A DNA stretch of 64,000 nt from Bacillota bacterium. Lineage in GTDB: Bacteria > Bacillota > Bacilli > Paenibacillales > Paenibacillaceae. The position numbers and the translations under genes are program-made. The stretch is taken from the NCBI GenBank assembly GCA_023391635.1, contig JAEWAQ010000048.1, positions 124,001 through 188,000 of the forward strand, written 5' to 3'. Of the stretch, positions 15,867 through 24,732 are shown in pieces; the first letter of the stretch is position 1; each line of letters begins with the position of its first letter. A model generated the notes under the pieces. That model did not search any database, was not told the origin of the DNA, and saw nothing but the letters and a program-made list of their open reading frames with translations.

Positions 15867-17489
15867 ATGGCGGGAAGCTACAAGCACAACGCGGCATTCC
15901 AGGAGGAAAGACTCGCCTTGCTCGAGGCGCAACGGGAAGTAAACAGAGCCGGCACCGGCTATTCGCCTGGCGATCTGTTGTCCGGCTATCGCAGATTGTC
16001 CGAGCGATACGAGAAGCTGCTGCGGGAAATGTATAAAGTGCTGCACATCAGCGACACCCAGAGCATGGCGCTCTACCGGCTCGAGTCGGATTTGACCGCC
16101 CTGCTCGACAACGCCGGCCAAGGCTTTCTGATGGTCGACCGCAGCCTCAAGGTGCAGAAGCCGTACAGCAAGGAGTGCGATCGACTGTTCGGCCGCCGGA
16201 TCGGAGGCTTGCCGCTGACCGAATTGATCTGGCCTCAGGATCCGTACATGCGGGCGAAGGTCGAAGCGCTGCTGCTGCGTATGCTGGACCCGCTCGAGGG
16301 CAGCCGCGGCATCGGCTATTCGGACGGATTACCCCGTTCATTCGAACGCGAAGGCATGCGGATCCGCATCGACTGCAAGCAGATCGGTCAGTCGGATGAC
16401 GCCGGCGAATCGCGGATCATGATTATACTGACCGATATGACCGAACAGGCAAAGTCGAGGGAGCAGCTGGAATTCCTCAGCACACACGACCCTCTGACGG
16501 GTCTGTTCAACCGGAATTACGTGGACAAGTGGATGTCGGATTATCGCAAGCAAGCGTTCGCGCCGCTCAGCATGATCATTACGGATATGAACGGGTTGAA
16601 GCTGGTCAATGACGTCTTCGGTCATCTAAAAGGAGATGAGATGCTCCTGCGCGCGTGCTCGCTCATCCGCAGGACGTTCGGCGAGGATGCGGTATGCGCC
16701 AGGTGGGGCGGCGACGAATTTCTGATCCTGCTCCCGGGCGCGGACGAAGCCGAATGCGCTCGGCAGATCGAGCGGCTTCAGGAAGCTTGCGAGCGGACGG
16801 CGGCGAATCCGATCCAGATCAGCATGGCGATCGGATCGTCGACGATGTCCAGCCCGCTCGATGACGAGCATCAGCTCTTCCAGCAAGCAGAGAAGATCAT
16901 GTACAAGATGAAGCTCACGGACAGCCGCAACGTCCGCAAGAGGCTGATTCATGAAATATCGGAGTCGATGTACGCGCGCGGGATCGAGGACAGGGGACAC
17001 GTGCAGCGTATCGCTCGCCTGGCAGAGGGGTTGGCAGAGCGGCTGCGCCTGTTTCCGGACGGATTCCAGCATTCACTGCTCGACCTGCTCGCCCAGCTTC
17101 ATGATGTCGGAAAGATTGCGATTCCCGATGATGTGTACCGCAACCGCGGCAAGCTGAGCGAGGACCAGTGGGAATTGATCCGCTCGCATAGCGAGATCGG
17201 CTACCGGCTCGCCTATTCGCTTGGGGAACCTGCGCTTGCCGAAGCGATCCTATCCCTTCATGAGAATTGGAACGGCCGGGGATACCCCTACGGCTTGCAG
17301 GGGGAGCAAATCCCGCTGTTGTCGCGGCTGTTCGCCGTTGTCGACGCCTACGATGTGATGCTGCACGATCAGCCTTATCGCGAGGCGATGGGCCGGGAAG
17401 CGGCCTTGGCGGAGATCGAGCGGCATGCGGGCACGCAATTCGACCCTCGCCTGGCGCGGGCGTTCGTCGCCTGGCAACGCGGACAATAG
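15867..17489 (+). CDS. SiaD-like diguanylate cyclase fused to an HD-GYP domain
   Basis: 540 residues. N-terminal charged coiled region (about 1-75), PAS-like domain (about 75-205), GGDEF domain with an intact WGGDEF signature near 281-286, and a C-terminal HD-GYP domain with HDVGKIAIP (about 412-420) and HENWNGRGYP (about 465-474). The last motif keeps H, G, GYP and differs from the common HHExxDGxGYP, so phosphodiesterase activity is plausible, not certain. No RxxD product-inhibition site precedes GGDEF. It follows siaA by 4 bases, where SiaD sits in the Pseudomonas operon, so it is the likely output enzyme: SiaC would tune c-di-GMP synthesis, or breakdown, here. A terminator follows. Confidence 0.88.
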   Translation: MAGSYKHNAAFQEERLALLEAQREVNRAGTGYSPGDLLSGYRRLSERYEKLLREMYKVLHISDTQSMALYRLESDLTALLDNAGQGFLMVDRSLKVQKPYSKECDRLFGRRIGGLPLTELIWPQDPYMRAKVEALLLRMLDPLEGSRGIGYSDGLPRSFEREGMRIRIDCKQIGQSDDAGESRIMIILTDMTEQAKSREQLEFLSTHDPLTGLFNRNYVDKWMSDYRKQAFAPLSMIITDMNGLKLVNDVFGHLKGDEMLLRACSLIRRTFGEDAVCARWGGDEFLILLPGADEAECARQIERLQEACERTAANPIQISMAIGSSTMSSPLDDEHQLFQQAEKIMYKMKLTDSRNVRKRLIHEISESMYARGIEDRGHVQRIARLAEGLAERLRLFPDGFQHSLLDLLAQLHDVGKIAIPDDVYRNRGKLSEDQWELIRSHSEIGYRLAYSLGEPALAEAILSLHENWNGRGYPYGLQGEQIPLLSRLFAVVDAYDVMLHDQPYREAMGREAALAEIERHAGTQFDPRLARAFVAWQRGQ

Positions 17490-17561
17490 GCCCAAGGCGA
17501 TGAACGGCTGCAACCGGCTGTTTCCGGCCACGAATGAACGAGTTAATATCCGACGAACCGT

Positions 17562-17585
17562 ACACCGCCGCAAGGCGGTGTTTTC
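17562..17585 (+). terminator. Rho-independent terminator of the sia-like operon
   Basis: acaccgcc (17562-17569) pairs perfectly with ggcggtgt (17574-17581) over a four-base loop, followed by ttttcg. Confidence 0.8.
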
Positions 17586-17691
17586 GTGTGCTGTCCTATC
17601 GATAGGATGTGCGGAATTACGCGATTTTCGCGAAGGTACTTCAATCGAGGGCGACAATGCACCTATAATGGAGAGACACGGAGGTGGCAGC

Positions 17692-19518
17692 ATGCCGCGA
17701 CAACGGCCGGGATGGACGAATCCGCTAACCCGCATGAAGGTGAAGCAGCAGCTGGCGCTGCTGTTCCTCATTCTGGTGGGCCCCGTATTCGTGCTGAACT
17801 ACTATGCCAACCTGAAAGCCGAGCAGATCCTGAAACGACATGTGACGAACGCCTATCTGGAGCTCAACAAGCAGAACGACATCCTGATCAATCGGGATAT
17901 CGACACGATCAGCCGCATCATGACGACGATCATCCAGAACCCAGTGACGCAGGCGCTTCAGCCGAAGGATGAGGATACGCTGGCTCGAGTGCGCAAGTAC
18001 GAGACAGTCGACAGTCTGCTGGCGACTTACCCGCTCGGCGTCAGCGAAGGCGAAGCCGTAATGTACTACCTGTACATCTACGACCCGCAGGACCACTATT
18101 CGTTTGCTCCCCAGACTTCTTTGCGTTTCAAAAATGGCGGCGTGTTCTTCTATACGGACCAGACGAGGCAAGCGTGGATGGAAGAAGCCGCGGAGCGCAA
18201 GGGCAAGGGGTACTTGCGCATCTTCGAGTCGATGGCCTTGGGCATGCCGCAGATGACGCTTGCTTATGTGCGGGCGGTCAACAGCACGACGGAGGGCAAC
18301 AAGGTGATCGGCGTGCTGATCGCGACGAACGTCCACAAGAAAATTCAACAATCGCTGCAGACGATCTCCTTGCCGGGCGACGGAGAGATTTATGTAACCG
18401 ATTACGACAACCGCATCCTGGCCTCTTCGCTGCATGAGGCCGAGATTGGCGGGCAGCTCGAACTGCCGCCGCTGCTCGTTACCGGCGACGAACCGGAAGG
18501 GACGGTTGACGCGGTCCATGGCGGCTACATCTATGTCGAGCATTACAATTACGAGAACCGACGGAAGCTGATCTACAAAATCCCGACGTTCTCCATGCTC
18601 CAGCAGCAGAATGAATTGAAGCGGGTTATCCAATTGATCTCGATCGTCTATTCGGCGTTCGCGATGGCGGTGATGGCGTATTTCTGGCGTTCGCTGCTGA
18701 CGCCGATGCAGCGGCTTGCCGCGTTCACCCGATCCTACGAGCCGGGCAAGCGGGTGCCGAGCGCGCCCGCGGAAGGCCGCAACGACGAAGTCGGCGTATT
18801 GATCCACTCGGTCTACGGGATGGCAAGCCGGCTGAACGCGTTGATCGAGGACCGCTATCTGATGGAGATCAAGCAGAAGGAAGCGCAACTGCAAATCCTG
18901 TACCAGCAGATTAATCCGCATCTGCTGTATAACACGCTGGAAAGCATCTATTGGAAGAGCTCGCTGGAGGGCCGCTCGGAATCGGCCGAGATGATCAAGG
19001 AGCTGGCGCTGCTCATGAAGATCGGGCTGAGTCGGGGGCGCGAGTTGATTGCGCTGTCTGAAGAGCTGGAGCATGCGAGGGCATATATGGCTTTGCAGCA
19101 GATGCGTTACGACTACGAGTTCAAGCTGGTATGGCGGATCGACGAGCGCGCGATGCACTGCCTCATTCCGAAGATTACGTTGCAGCCGCTGCTGGAGAAC
19201 GCGATCCTGCACGGCGTCCGCCAGATGGGCGACGAAGGGGAAATTGCGGTCAACGTGGATTTGACAGCGGAAGCCGTGGTAATCCGCATTGAAGACAATG
19301 GCTACGCGGCAGTCAACTACGGCGCGATCGCGCGGCTGCTGGAGGGTGACGCCGAGCATGCGACGTCCGGCTACGGCATTCGCAATGTACATCAGCGCAT
19401 ACAGCTGCATTACGGTGGCGGGTACGGCTTGCATTACGCCAGGCGCGAGGGCGGCGGCACCATCGTGACGATCGTGCTGCCTGCGCGGGAAGACAAGGAG
19501 GAGGATCGGCATGTATAA
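17692..19518 (+). CDS. YesM-family sensor histidine kinase
   Basis: 608-residue membrane kinase of the LytS/YesM type, which typically controls carbohydrate uptake genes. Helix about 20-40, extracellular Cache-like sensor about 41-310, second helix about 313-335, HAMP, then His_kinase with the H-box QQINPHLLYNTLE (His410) and HATPase_c with LQPLLENAILHG. ATG 17692 has a cggaggtgg ribosome binding site; the open frame runs upstream to 17425 but crosses the preceding terminator, and an acctataat box sits at 17661-17669, so the long version is rejected. Overlaps its response regulator by 8 bases; importer genes follow, making it their likely regulator. Confidence 0.93.
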   Translation: MPRQRPGWTNPLTRMKVKQQLALLFLILVGPVFVLNYYANLKAEQILKRHVTNAYLELNKQNDILINRDIDTISRIMTTIIQNPVTQALQPKDEDTLARVRKYETVDSLLATYPLGVSEGEAVMYYLYIYDPQDHYSFAPQTSLRFKNGGVFFYTDQTRQAWMEEAAERKGKGYLRIFESMALGMPQMTLAYVRAVNSTTEGNKVIGVLIATNVHKKIQQSLQTISLPGDGEIYVTDYDNRILASSLHEAEIGGQLELPPLLVTGDEPEGTVDAVHGGYIYVEHYNYENRRKLIYKIPTFSMLQQQNELKRVIQLISIVYSAFAMAVMAYFWRSLLTPMQRLAAFTRSYEPGKRVPSAPAEGRNDEVGVLIHSVYGMASRLNALIEDRYLMEIKQKEAQLQILYQQINPHLLYNTLESIYWKSSLEGRSESAEMIKELALLMKIGLSRGRELIALSEELEHARAYMALQQMRYDYEFKLVWRIDERAMHCLIPKITLQPLLENAILHGVRQMGDEGEIAVNVDLTAEAVVIRIEDNGYAAVNYGAIARLLEGDAEHATSGYGIRNVHQRIQLHYGGGYGLHYARREGGGTIVTIVLPAREDKEEDRHV

Positions 19519-20830
19519 CATCTTGATCGTCGACGACGAGCCGTTGATTTGCCGGGGGCTCAGCAGTCTGCTCCAATCGTCGGGTCTGGCCATCGGCAGT
19601 CTGCATACAGCGCTGAGCGGACATGAAGCGCTCGATTACTTGCGCATGGAAGAGATCGACCTCTTGATCACCGACATTCAGATGGGCGCGATGAGCGGTA
19701 TCGAGCTGATGCACCAGGCGAAAATTCTGAAGCCTTGGGTGCAGGCGATCGTCATCTCCGCGCACGAGACGTTCCAATACGCCCAGCTCGCGATGCGGCT
19801 CGGGGCGAAGGATTACTTGATCAAGCCGCTCAAGAACGAGCAGTTCCTGGACGCGGTGCGCAGCGTACTGCTGCAGATGGAGAAGCCGGCGCCGACGGAC
19901 GACGGGCTCTTGTCCGCGCAGCGCGAGCACTACCGCATGCAGGAGCCGCTGCTGGCGCATGCCGAGCTGCTGAACCGGGTGCTGACCGAACCGGACGCCG
20001 CGGCAGAATCGGCGCAAGCGCTGGCTGCCGCGCTCGGTCCGGCCGGTCCTTACTTCGCGGTCATCCGCGTCAAGCTCGATCCCGCGTCGCGCCAGCCCCT
20101 CCTGACCGAAAGGGATACCGGGCTATTGCAATATGCCGCGCTCAACATCGCAGAAGAGCTGCTCGGCCGGGATTGGCGCCATGCGGCGTTCTACTCGGCC
20201 GACACGTCGATCGGCATCATCCTGCATTGGGATGAGGCTGCCTACGGCGCGGCCAGCGACGCGGAGAAGATCAACCAACTCGACATGATTGGCCGGAGCC
20301 TGCACCACAACATTCATAAATATTTGAATCTGGCGTGCGTCGTCGGCATCAGCCAGATCTTGAAAGGACCGGCATTCCTCTACACTCTCGGAGAACAGGC
20401 GCGCAAAGCCATTTTGTGGAATCGGGAGCACCGCGATCATCATGTATTCTACTACGGAGATTTCAAATGGAGCTTGTTCAGCGAGGAGCCGACGGATGAG
20501 CAGTGGACCGAGCAGAACAACGAGATCGTGGAGAAGGCGAAGTCGTTCATCGACGCGCATTACGCCCGCAAAGGGCTGACACTGCATGAAGTGGCGCACG
20601 AGAACCATGTCAGCCCGAACTACCTCAGCTACTTGTTCAAGAAATTTACCGGGTTCAACCTATGGGAATACGTGATCAAATTGCGGATGGAAGAGAGCCG
20701 GATGCTGCTGCTCTCCACCGATCTGCGCAGGTACGAAATCGCGGATAAGGTCGGATACGAGTCGCCGGAACATTTTAGCAAAATATTCAAGAAATACTAC
20801 GGCATCAGCCCCAGCGAGGTAAAGAAATAA
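19511..20830 (+). CDS. YesN-type response regulator (receiver + AraC HTH)
   Basis: 439 residues: receiver domain with DDE at 8-10, phospho-acceptor Asp55 (LLITDIQMG) and Lys of YLIKPLKNEQF; a middle region of about 200 residues; C-terminal AraC/XylS double helix-turn-helix (about 335-439, LTLHEVAHENHVSPNYLSYLFKK and YEIADKVGYESPEHFSKIFKKYYGISPSEVK). Partner of the kinase directly upstream (8-base overlap). Probably activates the permease and binding-protein genes that start 118 bases downstream. Confidence 0.95.
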   Translation: MYNILIVDDEPLICRGLSSLLQSSGLAIGSLHTALSGHEALDYLRMEEIDLLITDIQMGAMSGIELMHQAKILKPWVQAIVISAHETFQYAQLAMRLGAKDYLIKPLKNEQFLDAVRSVLLQMEKPAPTDDGLLSAQREHYRMQEPLLAHAELLNRVLTEPDAAAESAQALAAALGPAGPYFAVIRVKLDPASRQPLLTERDTGLLQYAALNIAEELLGRDWRHAAFYSADTSIGIILHWDEAAYGAASDAEKINQLDMIGRSLHHNIHKYLNLACVVGISQILKGPAFLYTLGEQARKAILWNREHRDHHVFYYGDFKWSLFSEEPTDEQWTEQNNEIVEKAKSFIDAHYARKGLTLHEVAHENHVSPNYLSYLFKKFTGFNLWEYVIKLRMEESRMLLLSTDLRRYEIADKVGYESPEHFSKIFKKYYGISPSEVKK

Positions 20831-20948
20831 GCTCGTCAGCGCAAGCGTAAGATCGCCCATCATCCTGATAGAACTGCACCTATTCACGGCTTTCGGCCTT
20901 CTCTACAATGAAGCAAGACGGATAGAGTAAGGACGGAGGGAGACTAGC

Positions 20949-21872
20949 ATGAATCATACCGTCACATCAGGCGTTGCGCCTGCCGCATTGCCGACGCGCC
21001 CGAGGGGGAGATGGCGCAAACACTTCTGGGGGTTCGCGTTCGTGCTTCCGGCGGTGGCGATCTTCCTGCTGTTCCTGTGGATGCCGATCGTCAAAGGCTT
21101 GATCTACAGCCTGTACGACATCGACTTCGTGAAGGGCAATACGTTCGTCGGACTGGACAACTATCGAATGGTGCTGAAAGACCCCGACATGCTGATTTCG
21201 GTCCGCAACACGCTGTATTACATGCTGCTCTGCATCGCTATCGGATTCTGGGTGCCGATCCTGTTCGCGATTGCGATCTCCGAGATGCGCAAGGGCCAGG
21301 GCTTCGCACGGGTCGCGGCTTACTTGCCTTACGTGGTGCCGGTCGTTGTCCTGTATGGGCTGTGGAGATGGCTGTACGATCCGGTGGGGCCGATCAACTT
21401 CGTGCTGACGAAGCTCGGCATCCCGCAGATCAGCTTCATGACGGACACGAAATGGTCGATGGCCTCGATCGTCATCATGGAGACGTGGCAGCAGTTCGGA
21501 TCGGCTATGCTCATCTATCTGGCGGCCGTGCTCAGCGTGCCGCGCGACTGGTACGAGGCGGCCGAGATCGACGGGGCGGGCGTCTGGCGGCGCATCCGCC
21601 ACATCACGCTGCCGGCGATCCGCGGCCAGATTGCGCTGCTGTTCGTACTGCAGCTGATCGCCAATTCGCAAGGCTATCAATCGCAGCTTGCCATGCTGGA
21701 CGGAGGGCCGAACAATGCGACGCTGACGTATTCGCTCTACATCGTCAAGACGGCGTTCAACCGGCTGGATTACGGAACGGCATCGGCGCTTGGCGTGTTG
21801 ATGTTCCTCGTGCTCGCAGCGCTGGCGGTTGCGCAGAACCGATTGTCGAAGCGGGGAGGGGATGCGTCGTGA
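20949..21872 (+). CDS. Carbohydrate ABC transporter permease (MalF/UgpA type)
   Basis: 307-residue inner membrane permease with six predicted helices after a basic N-terminus. The EAA loop that contacts the ATPase is present (EAAEIDGAGVWRRIRHITLP, about 200-219). Forms a heterodimer with the next gene product. No ATPase is encoded here; Gram-positive sugar importers of this class share a distant MsmX-type ATPase. A ggaggg ribosome binding site precedes the ATG. Lies behind the YesM/YesN pair. Confidence 0.93.
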   Translation: MNHTVTSGVAPAALPTRPRGRWRKHFWGFAFVLPAVAIFLLFLWMPIVKGLIYSLYDIDFVKGNTFVGLDNYRMVLKDPDMLISVRNTLYYMLLCIAIGFWVPILFAIAISEMRKGQGFARVAAYLPYVVPVVVLYGLWRWLYDPVGPINFVLTKLGIPQISFMTDTKWSMASIVIMETWQQFGSAMLIYLAAVLSVPRDWYEAAEIDGAGVWRRIRHITLPAIRGQIALLFVLQLIANSQGYQSQLAMLDGGPNNATLTYSLYIVKTAFNRLDYGTASALGVLMFLVLAALAVAQNRLSKRGGDAS

Positions 21873-22747
21873 ACAACGTGAACAACGCGGATCGCGGCAT
21901 TCTGTCTTCGTATGATTTGCGGAAACCGGCGAATCGGATCGTCTATGCGCTCATGCTGATCGTCATCGTGCTCATGGTGCTGTCGATGCTGTATCCGATC
22001 GCGATCGCTTTCTTCAACGGCGTGAAGGCCAACACCGAGGTCAACTCGTTCCCGCCGACGTTCTGGCCGAAGTCGTGGCACTGGGACAATTACGGCGCAG
22101 GCTGGCATTATATCGATCTGATGAAATATTTTCGCAGCACCATGCTGATCTTCATCGGCAATATGGCGGTGACGGTCGTCGTGCTCGGACTCGCATCTTT
22201 CAGCTTGTCCAGATTGGATTGGCCATATCGAAAGGCCGTGTATTACTTCTTCCTGGCGACCTTGTTCATACCGCCGACGACGTATATCATCCCTAACTTC
22301 ATCAACCTGAAGGAACTGGGGCTGCTGAACACGTATTGGGCGTTCTGGCTGCCGGCGGGGGCCCAGGCGTTCTACCTGCTGCTGCTCAAGACGTTTTTCG
22401 ACGGCATCAGCAGCGAGCTGTTCGAATCCGCGCGCATTGACGGAGCTTCGGAGCTGCGCATATTCGGCCAGATCGCCTTTCCGCTGTCGATTCCGATCTT
22501 CGCCACGCTCGCGATCTTCGTGTTCGGCAGCGCGTGGAACGACTGGTTCTGGCCTTCCTTCGTCCTGAATGGGGAGAAGTACCCGCTCGCCACGGCGATC
22601 AAGCGTTTCGTCATCGACGCCAGACGGCTGGATCTCAATGTCCGGTTCGCGATTCTTACGATGGTCATGGTGCCGCCGGTCGCGATTTTCCTCGTGTTTC
22701 AGCGCTTCATCATCCGCGGTCTGCACTTGGGCGGGGTGAAGGGGTAA
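21869..22747 (+). CDS. Carbohydrate ABC transporter permease (MalG/UgpE type)
   Basis: 292-residue second permease, six helices, with the EAA-type loop ESARIDGASELRIFGQIAFPLS. The open frame extends far upstream but there it is a shadow of the first permease. GTG 21869 overlaps the preceding stop by four bases (GTGA) and has ggagggg about 10 bases upstream, so it is the start; GTG 21878 is a second option. Pairs with the preceding permease for import of a glycan-derived sugar delivered by the lipoprotein encoded next. Confidence 0.92.
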   Translation: MNNVNNADRGILSSYDLRKPANRIVYALMLIVIVLMVLSMLYPIAIAFFNGVKANTEVNSFPPTFWPKSWHWDNYGAGWHYIDLMKYFRSTMLIFIGNMAVTVVVLGLASFSLSRLDWPYRKAVYYFFLATLFIPPTTYIIPNFINLKELGLLNTYWAFWLPAGAQAFYLLLLKTFFDGISSELFESARIDGASELRIFGQIAFPLSIPIFATLAIFVFGSAWNDWFWPSFVLNGEKYPLATAIKRFVIDARRLDLNVRFAILTMVMVPPVAIFLVFQRFIIRGLHLGGVKG

Positions 22748-22938
22748 CGGCGGCAACGGCGGCAATGGAGGAGATATGCAGAGACGGGTAAGGCGGCAGA
22801 ATGGTCAGATTGGACATGACGAACAGGAACGTAAGGTTGCACATGATCGGGATAGGAATGCACATCGTCACGGCGCGATCGTCCCCTTATGATGATCGTG
22901 TAATCCAAAATACGTTGCCGAAGGGGAGTTGCATAACC

Positions 22939-24390
22939 ATGCGTAAGTTGACGTTCGTTGCAGTATGCTTGCTTGCTGTCAGTCTCGTTTTGGCGGCATG
23001 CGGAGGGAAGAATGAAGGTTCATCCTCGCCGAGCGCCAGCTCCGATGCGCCGAGCGCTTCGAAACCGGCCGCTTCCGATTCGCCCAGCGCCGCACCGGCG
23101 GACGACCTGGCGAGCAAGAAGATCACGATCAGCATCTACTATCCGACGCCGGACCAAGTCGAGAAGCGCGCGCTCGAGGACGACAAGATCAAGCGCTTCA
23201 ACGAAGTGTATCCGAACGTGACGATCGTGAAGAGCGATTGGCAGTACAATCCGAACGAGATTGGCATGAAGATGGGCGCGAACGAAGCGCCGACGCTGTT
23301 CAACACGTATGCGACGGAAGGCAAGTTCCTGGCCGAGAAGGGCTGGGCGGCCGACATTACCGAGCTGTACAACGGCTATGAGTTCAAGGATCAGATGAAC
23401 CCGGTGCTGCAGGACTTGTTCATTATTGACGGCAAAGTCGTCGGACTTGCCCAGCAAGGGTACCCGACGGGCACGGTCGTCAACAAGAAGATGCTGACGG
23501 ACAAGGGCGTGGCGATACCGAGCTACGACTGGACGTGGGAGGATATGCTGAACACGGCGAAGGCGGTCGCCGATCCCGGCAAGGGCATCTCCGGCATTGC
23601 TCCTATGGGCAAGGGCAACGAAGCCGGCTGGAACTGGACGAATTTCCTGTTCGAGGCGGGCGGCGAAATTCAGTCTGTGGACGGCGGCAAGGTGACGGCG
23701 ACATTCAATTCCGACGCGGGCGTGAAGGCGCTCGAATTCTACCAGCGGCTGCGCTGGGAAGCGAACGCGATTCCGCAGGATTGGGCGCTCGGCTGGGGCG
23801 ATGCGGTCGGGGCATTCGCACAAGGCCGCACGGCGATGGTCATTGCCGGTCCTGACGGCCCAGTTGACCAGGCGCTGAACCAAGGCGGGATGAGGGCGGA
23901 GGACGTACTCGTCTATCCGATGCCCGCTGCCGCTGCCGGCGGCAAGCATACAGGCGTCATGGGCGGCGACTTCCTCGTCATCAACCCGAACGCCTCGAAG
24001 GACGAGCAGGAGATCGCTTTCCGTTACGCGACGTTCGACTATTTCTCGGACAAAGGACTGGAGTCGGTCGAGGCGAGCATTCAGGCGCGGAAGACGGATG
24101 GCAAGTTCTTCGTGCCGCCGGTCATTCCCTACTACAAGGACAATTCCGATTACGGCGCCAAGGTGCGCGATGTTTATAACAAGTACGACAACGTGTACCA
24201 ATACGATCCGGAAGTGCTGTCGCTCATCGACGGCAAGCCGGAAGCGCAGTACAACACGCAAGATTATTATGCGACGATGACGAATGTCGTGCAGGAGGTG
24301 TTCTCGAAGAAGGACACCGACCTGAAGAAACAGCTCGACATGGCGGCGAAGCTCGTGCAGGAGAAGTTCTACGACACGATTAAGCTGTAG
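22939..24390 (+). CDS. Extracellular sugar-binding lipoprotein of ABC importer
   Basis: 483 residues. Type II signal peptide with lipobox LAAC (Cys near residue 21), a Ser/Ala/Pro-rich linker (about 25-60), then a solute-binding protein family 1 fold: ITISIYYPTPDQVEK, GMKMGANEAPTLFNTYATEGK, WTWEDMLNTAKAV, FAQGRTAMVIAGP. Anchored outside the membrane, it hands substrate to the two upstream permeases. ATG 22939 has aaggggag 10 bases upstream; the open frame starting at 22801 would bury the signal peptide. A terminator follows. Confidence 0.93.
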   Translation: MRKLTFVAVCLLAVSLVLAACGGKNEGSSSPSASSDAPSASKPAASDSPSAAPADDLASKKITISIYYPTPDQVEKRALEDDKIKRFNEVYPNVTIVKSDWQYNPNEIGMKMGANEAPTLFNTYATEGKFLAEKGWAADITELYNGYEFKDQMNPVLQDLFIIDGKVVGLAQQGYPTGTVVNKKMLTDKGVAIPSYDWTWEDMLNTAKAVADPGKGISGIAPMGKGNEAGWNWTNFLFEAGGEIQSVDGGKVTATFNSDAGVKALEFYQRLRWEANAIPQDWALGWGDAVGAFAQGRTAMVIAGPDGPVDQALNQGGMRAEDVLVYPMPAAAAGGKHTGVMGGDFLVINPNASKDEQEIAFRYATFDYFSDKGLESVEASIQARKTDGKFFVPPVIPYYKDNSDYGAKVRDVYNKYDNVYQYDPEVLSLIDGKPEAQYNTQDYYATMTNVVQEVFSKKDTDLKKQLDMAAKLVQEKFYDTIKL

Positions 24391-24732
24391 GTTGACATGT
24401 TTGTTCCCCCTCCGGTCCTGCCTTGTCTGGCGGGGCCGGATTTTTGTTGATCAGGCTCGCGTCGCGGGAAGGCTAACGCCCGATCTGTGATCAGATGCGA
24501 AAAGTATAGTTCTTTTCGCCCAATTCACTCCGATTGAACGAAAAGCTGCATTCCCTGCATTTGTTCTCCCTCGTTATGCTCGACAGGAGCACTTTTTGGT
24601 TGAAGTGATGTACCTTTTACAGCTCTTTGTGCGCAAACAGACAAGACCATAAAAAGAGATGCAGGTTATGCAGTACTTCGCTAAAGAAGCGGATTTCGCA
24701 AGAAGAAAATCTTTGCGGAAGGAGTTAACCGT
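24391..24732. other. Intergenic region with terminator and hairpin-rich segment
   Basis: No convincing coding frame. After the terminator, gcgaaaag (24497-24504) and cttttcgc (24512-24519) form a perfect 8-bp hairpin. It is followed by gaacgaaaagctgcattccctgcat, with its own small gaatgcag-like pairing potential. The end holds the ggaaggag ribosome binding site (24717-24724) for the next gene. The structured middle part resembles a dispersed intergenic element more than a promoter, but only one copy is present in the window. Confidence 0.45.
24411..24446 (+). terminator. Rho-independent terminator after the binding protein
   Basis: tccggtcctgcc (24411-24422) pairs with ggcggggccgga (about 24430-24441) including G-U pairs, followed by ttttt. 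Confidence 0.75.

Noticed and set aside
17640..17669. Promoter before the first YesM kinase (TTCAAT, 18 bases, TATAAT)
   Set aside because: The -10 box is good but the -35 matches only three of six bases; kept only as support for the start choice.
17425..17691. Upstream in-frame extension of the first YesM kinase
   Set aside because: It overlaps the previous gene's end and crosses a terminator; ATG 17692 has the ribosome binding site and a normal N-terminus.
17725..19593. 622-codon minus-strand open frame opposite the kinase and regulator
   Set aside because: Composition is His/Arg/Asp-rich and mirrors the codon structure of the opposite genes; no ribosome binding site or motif.
21011..21868. 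Upstream 286 codons of the second permease frame
   Set aside because: This is the alternate frame of the first permease; the true start is GTG 21869 with a GTGA overlap.
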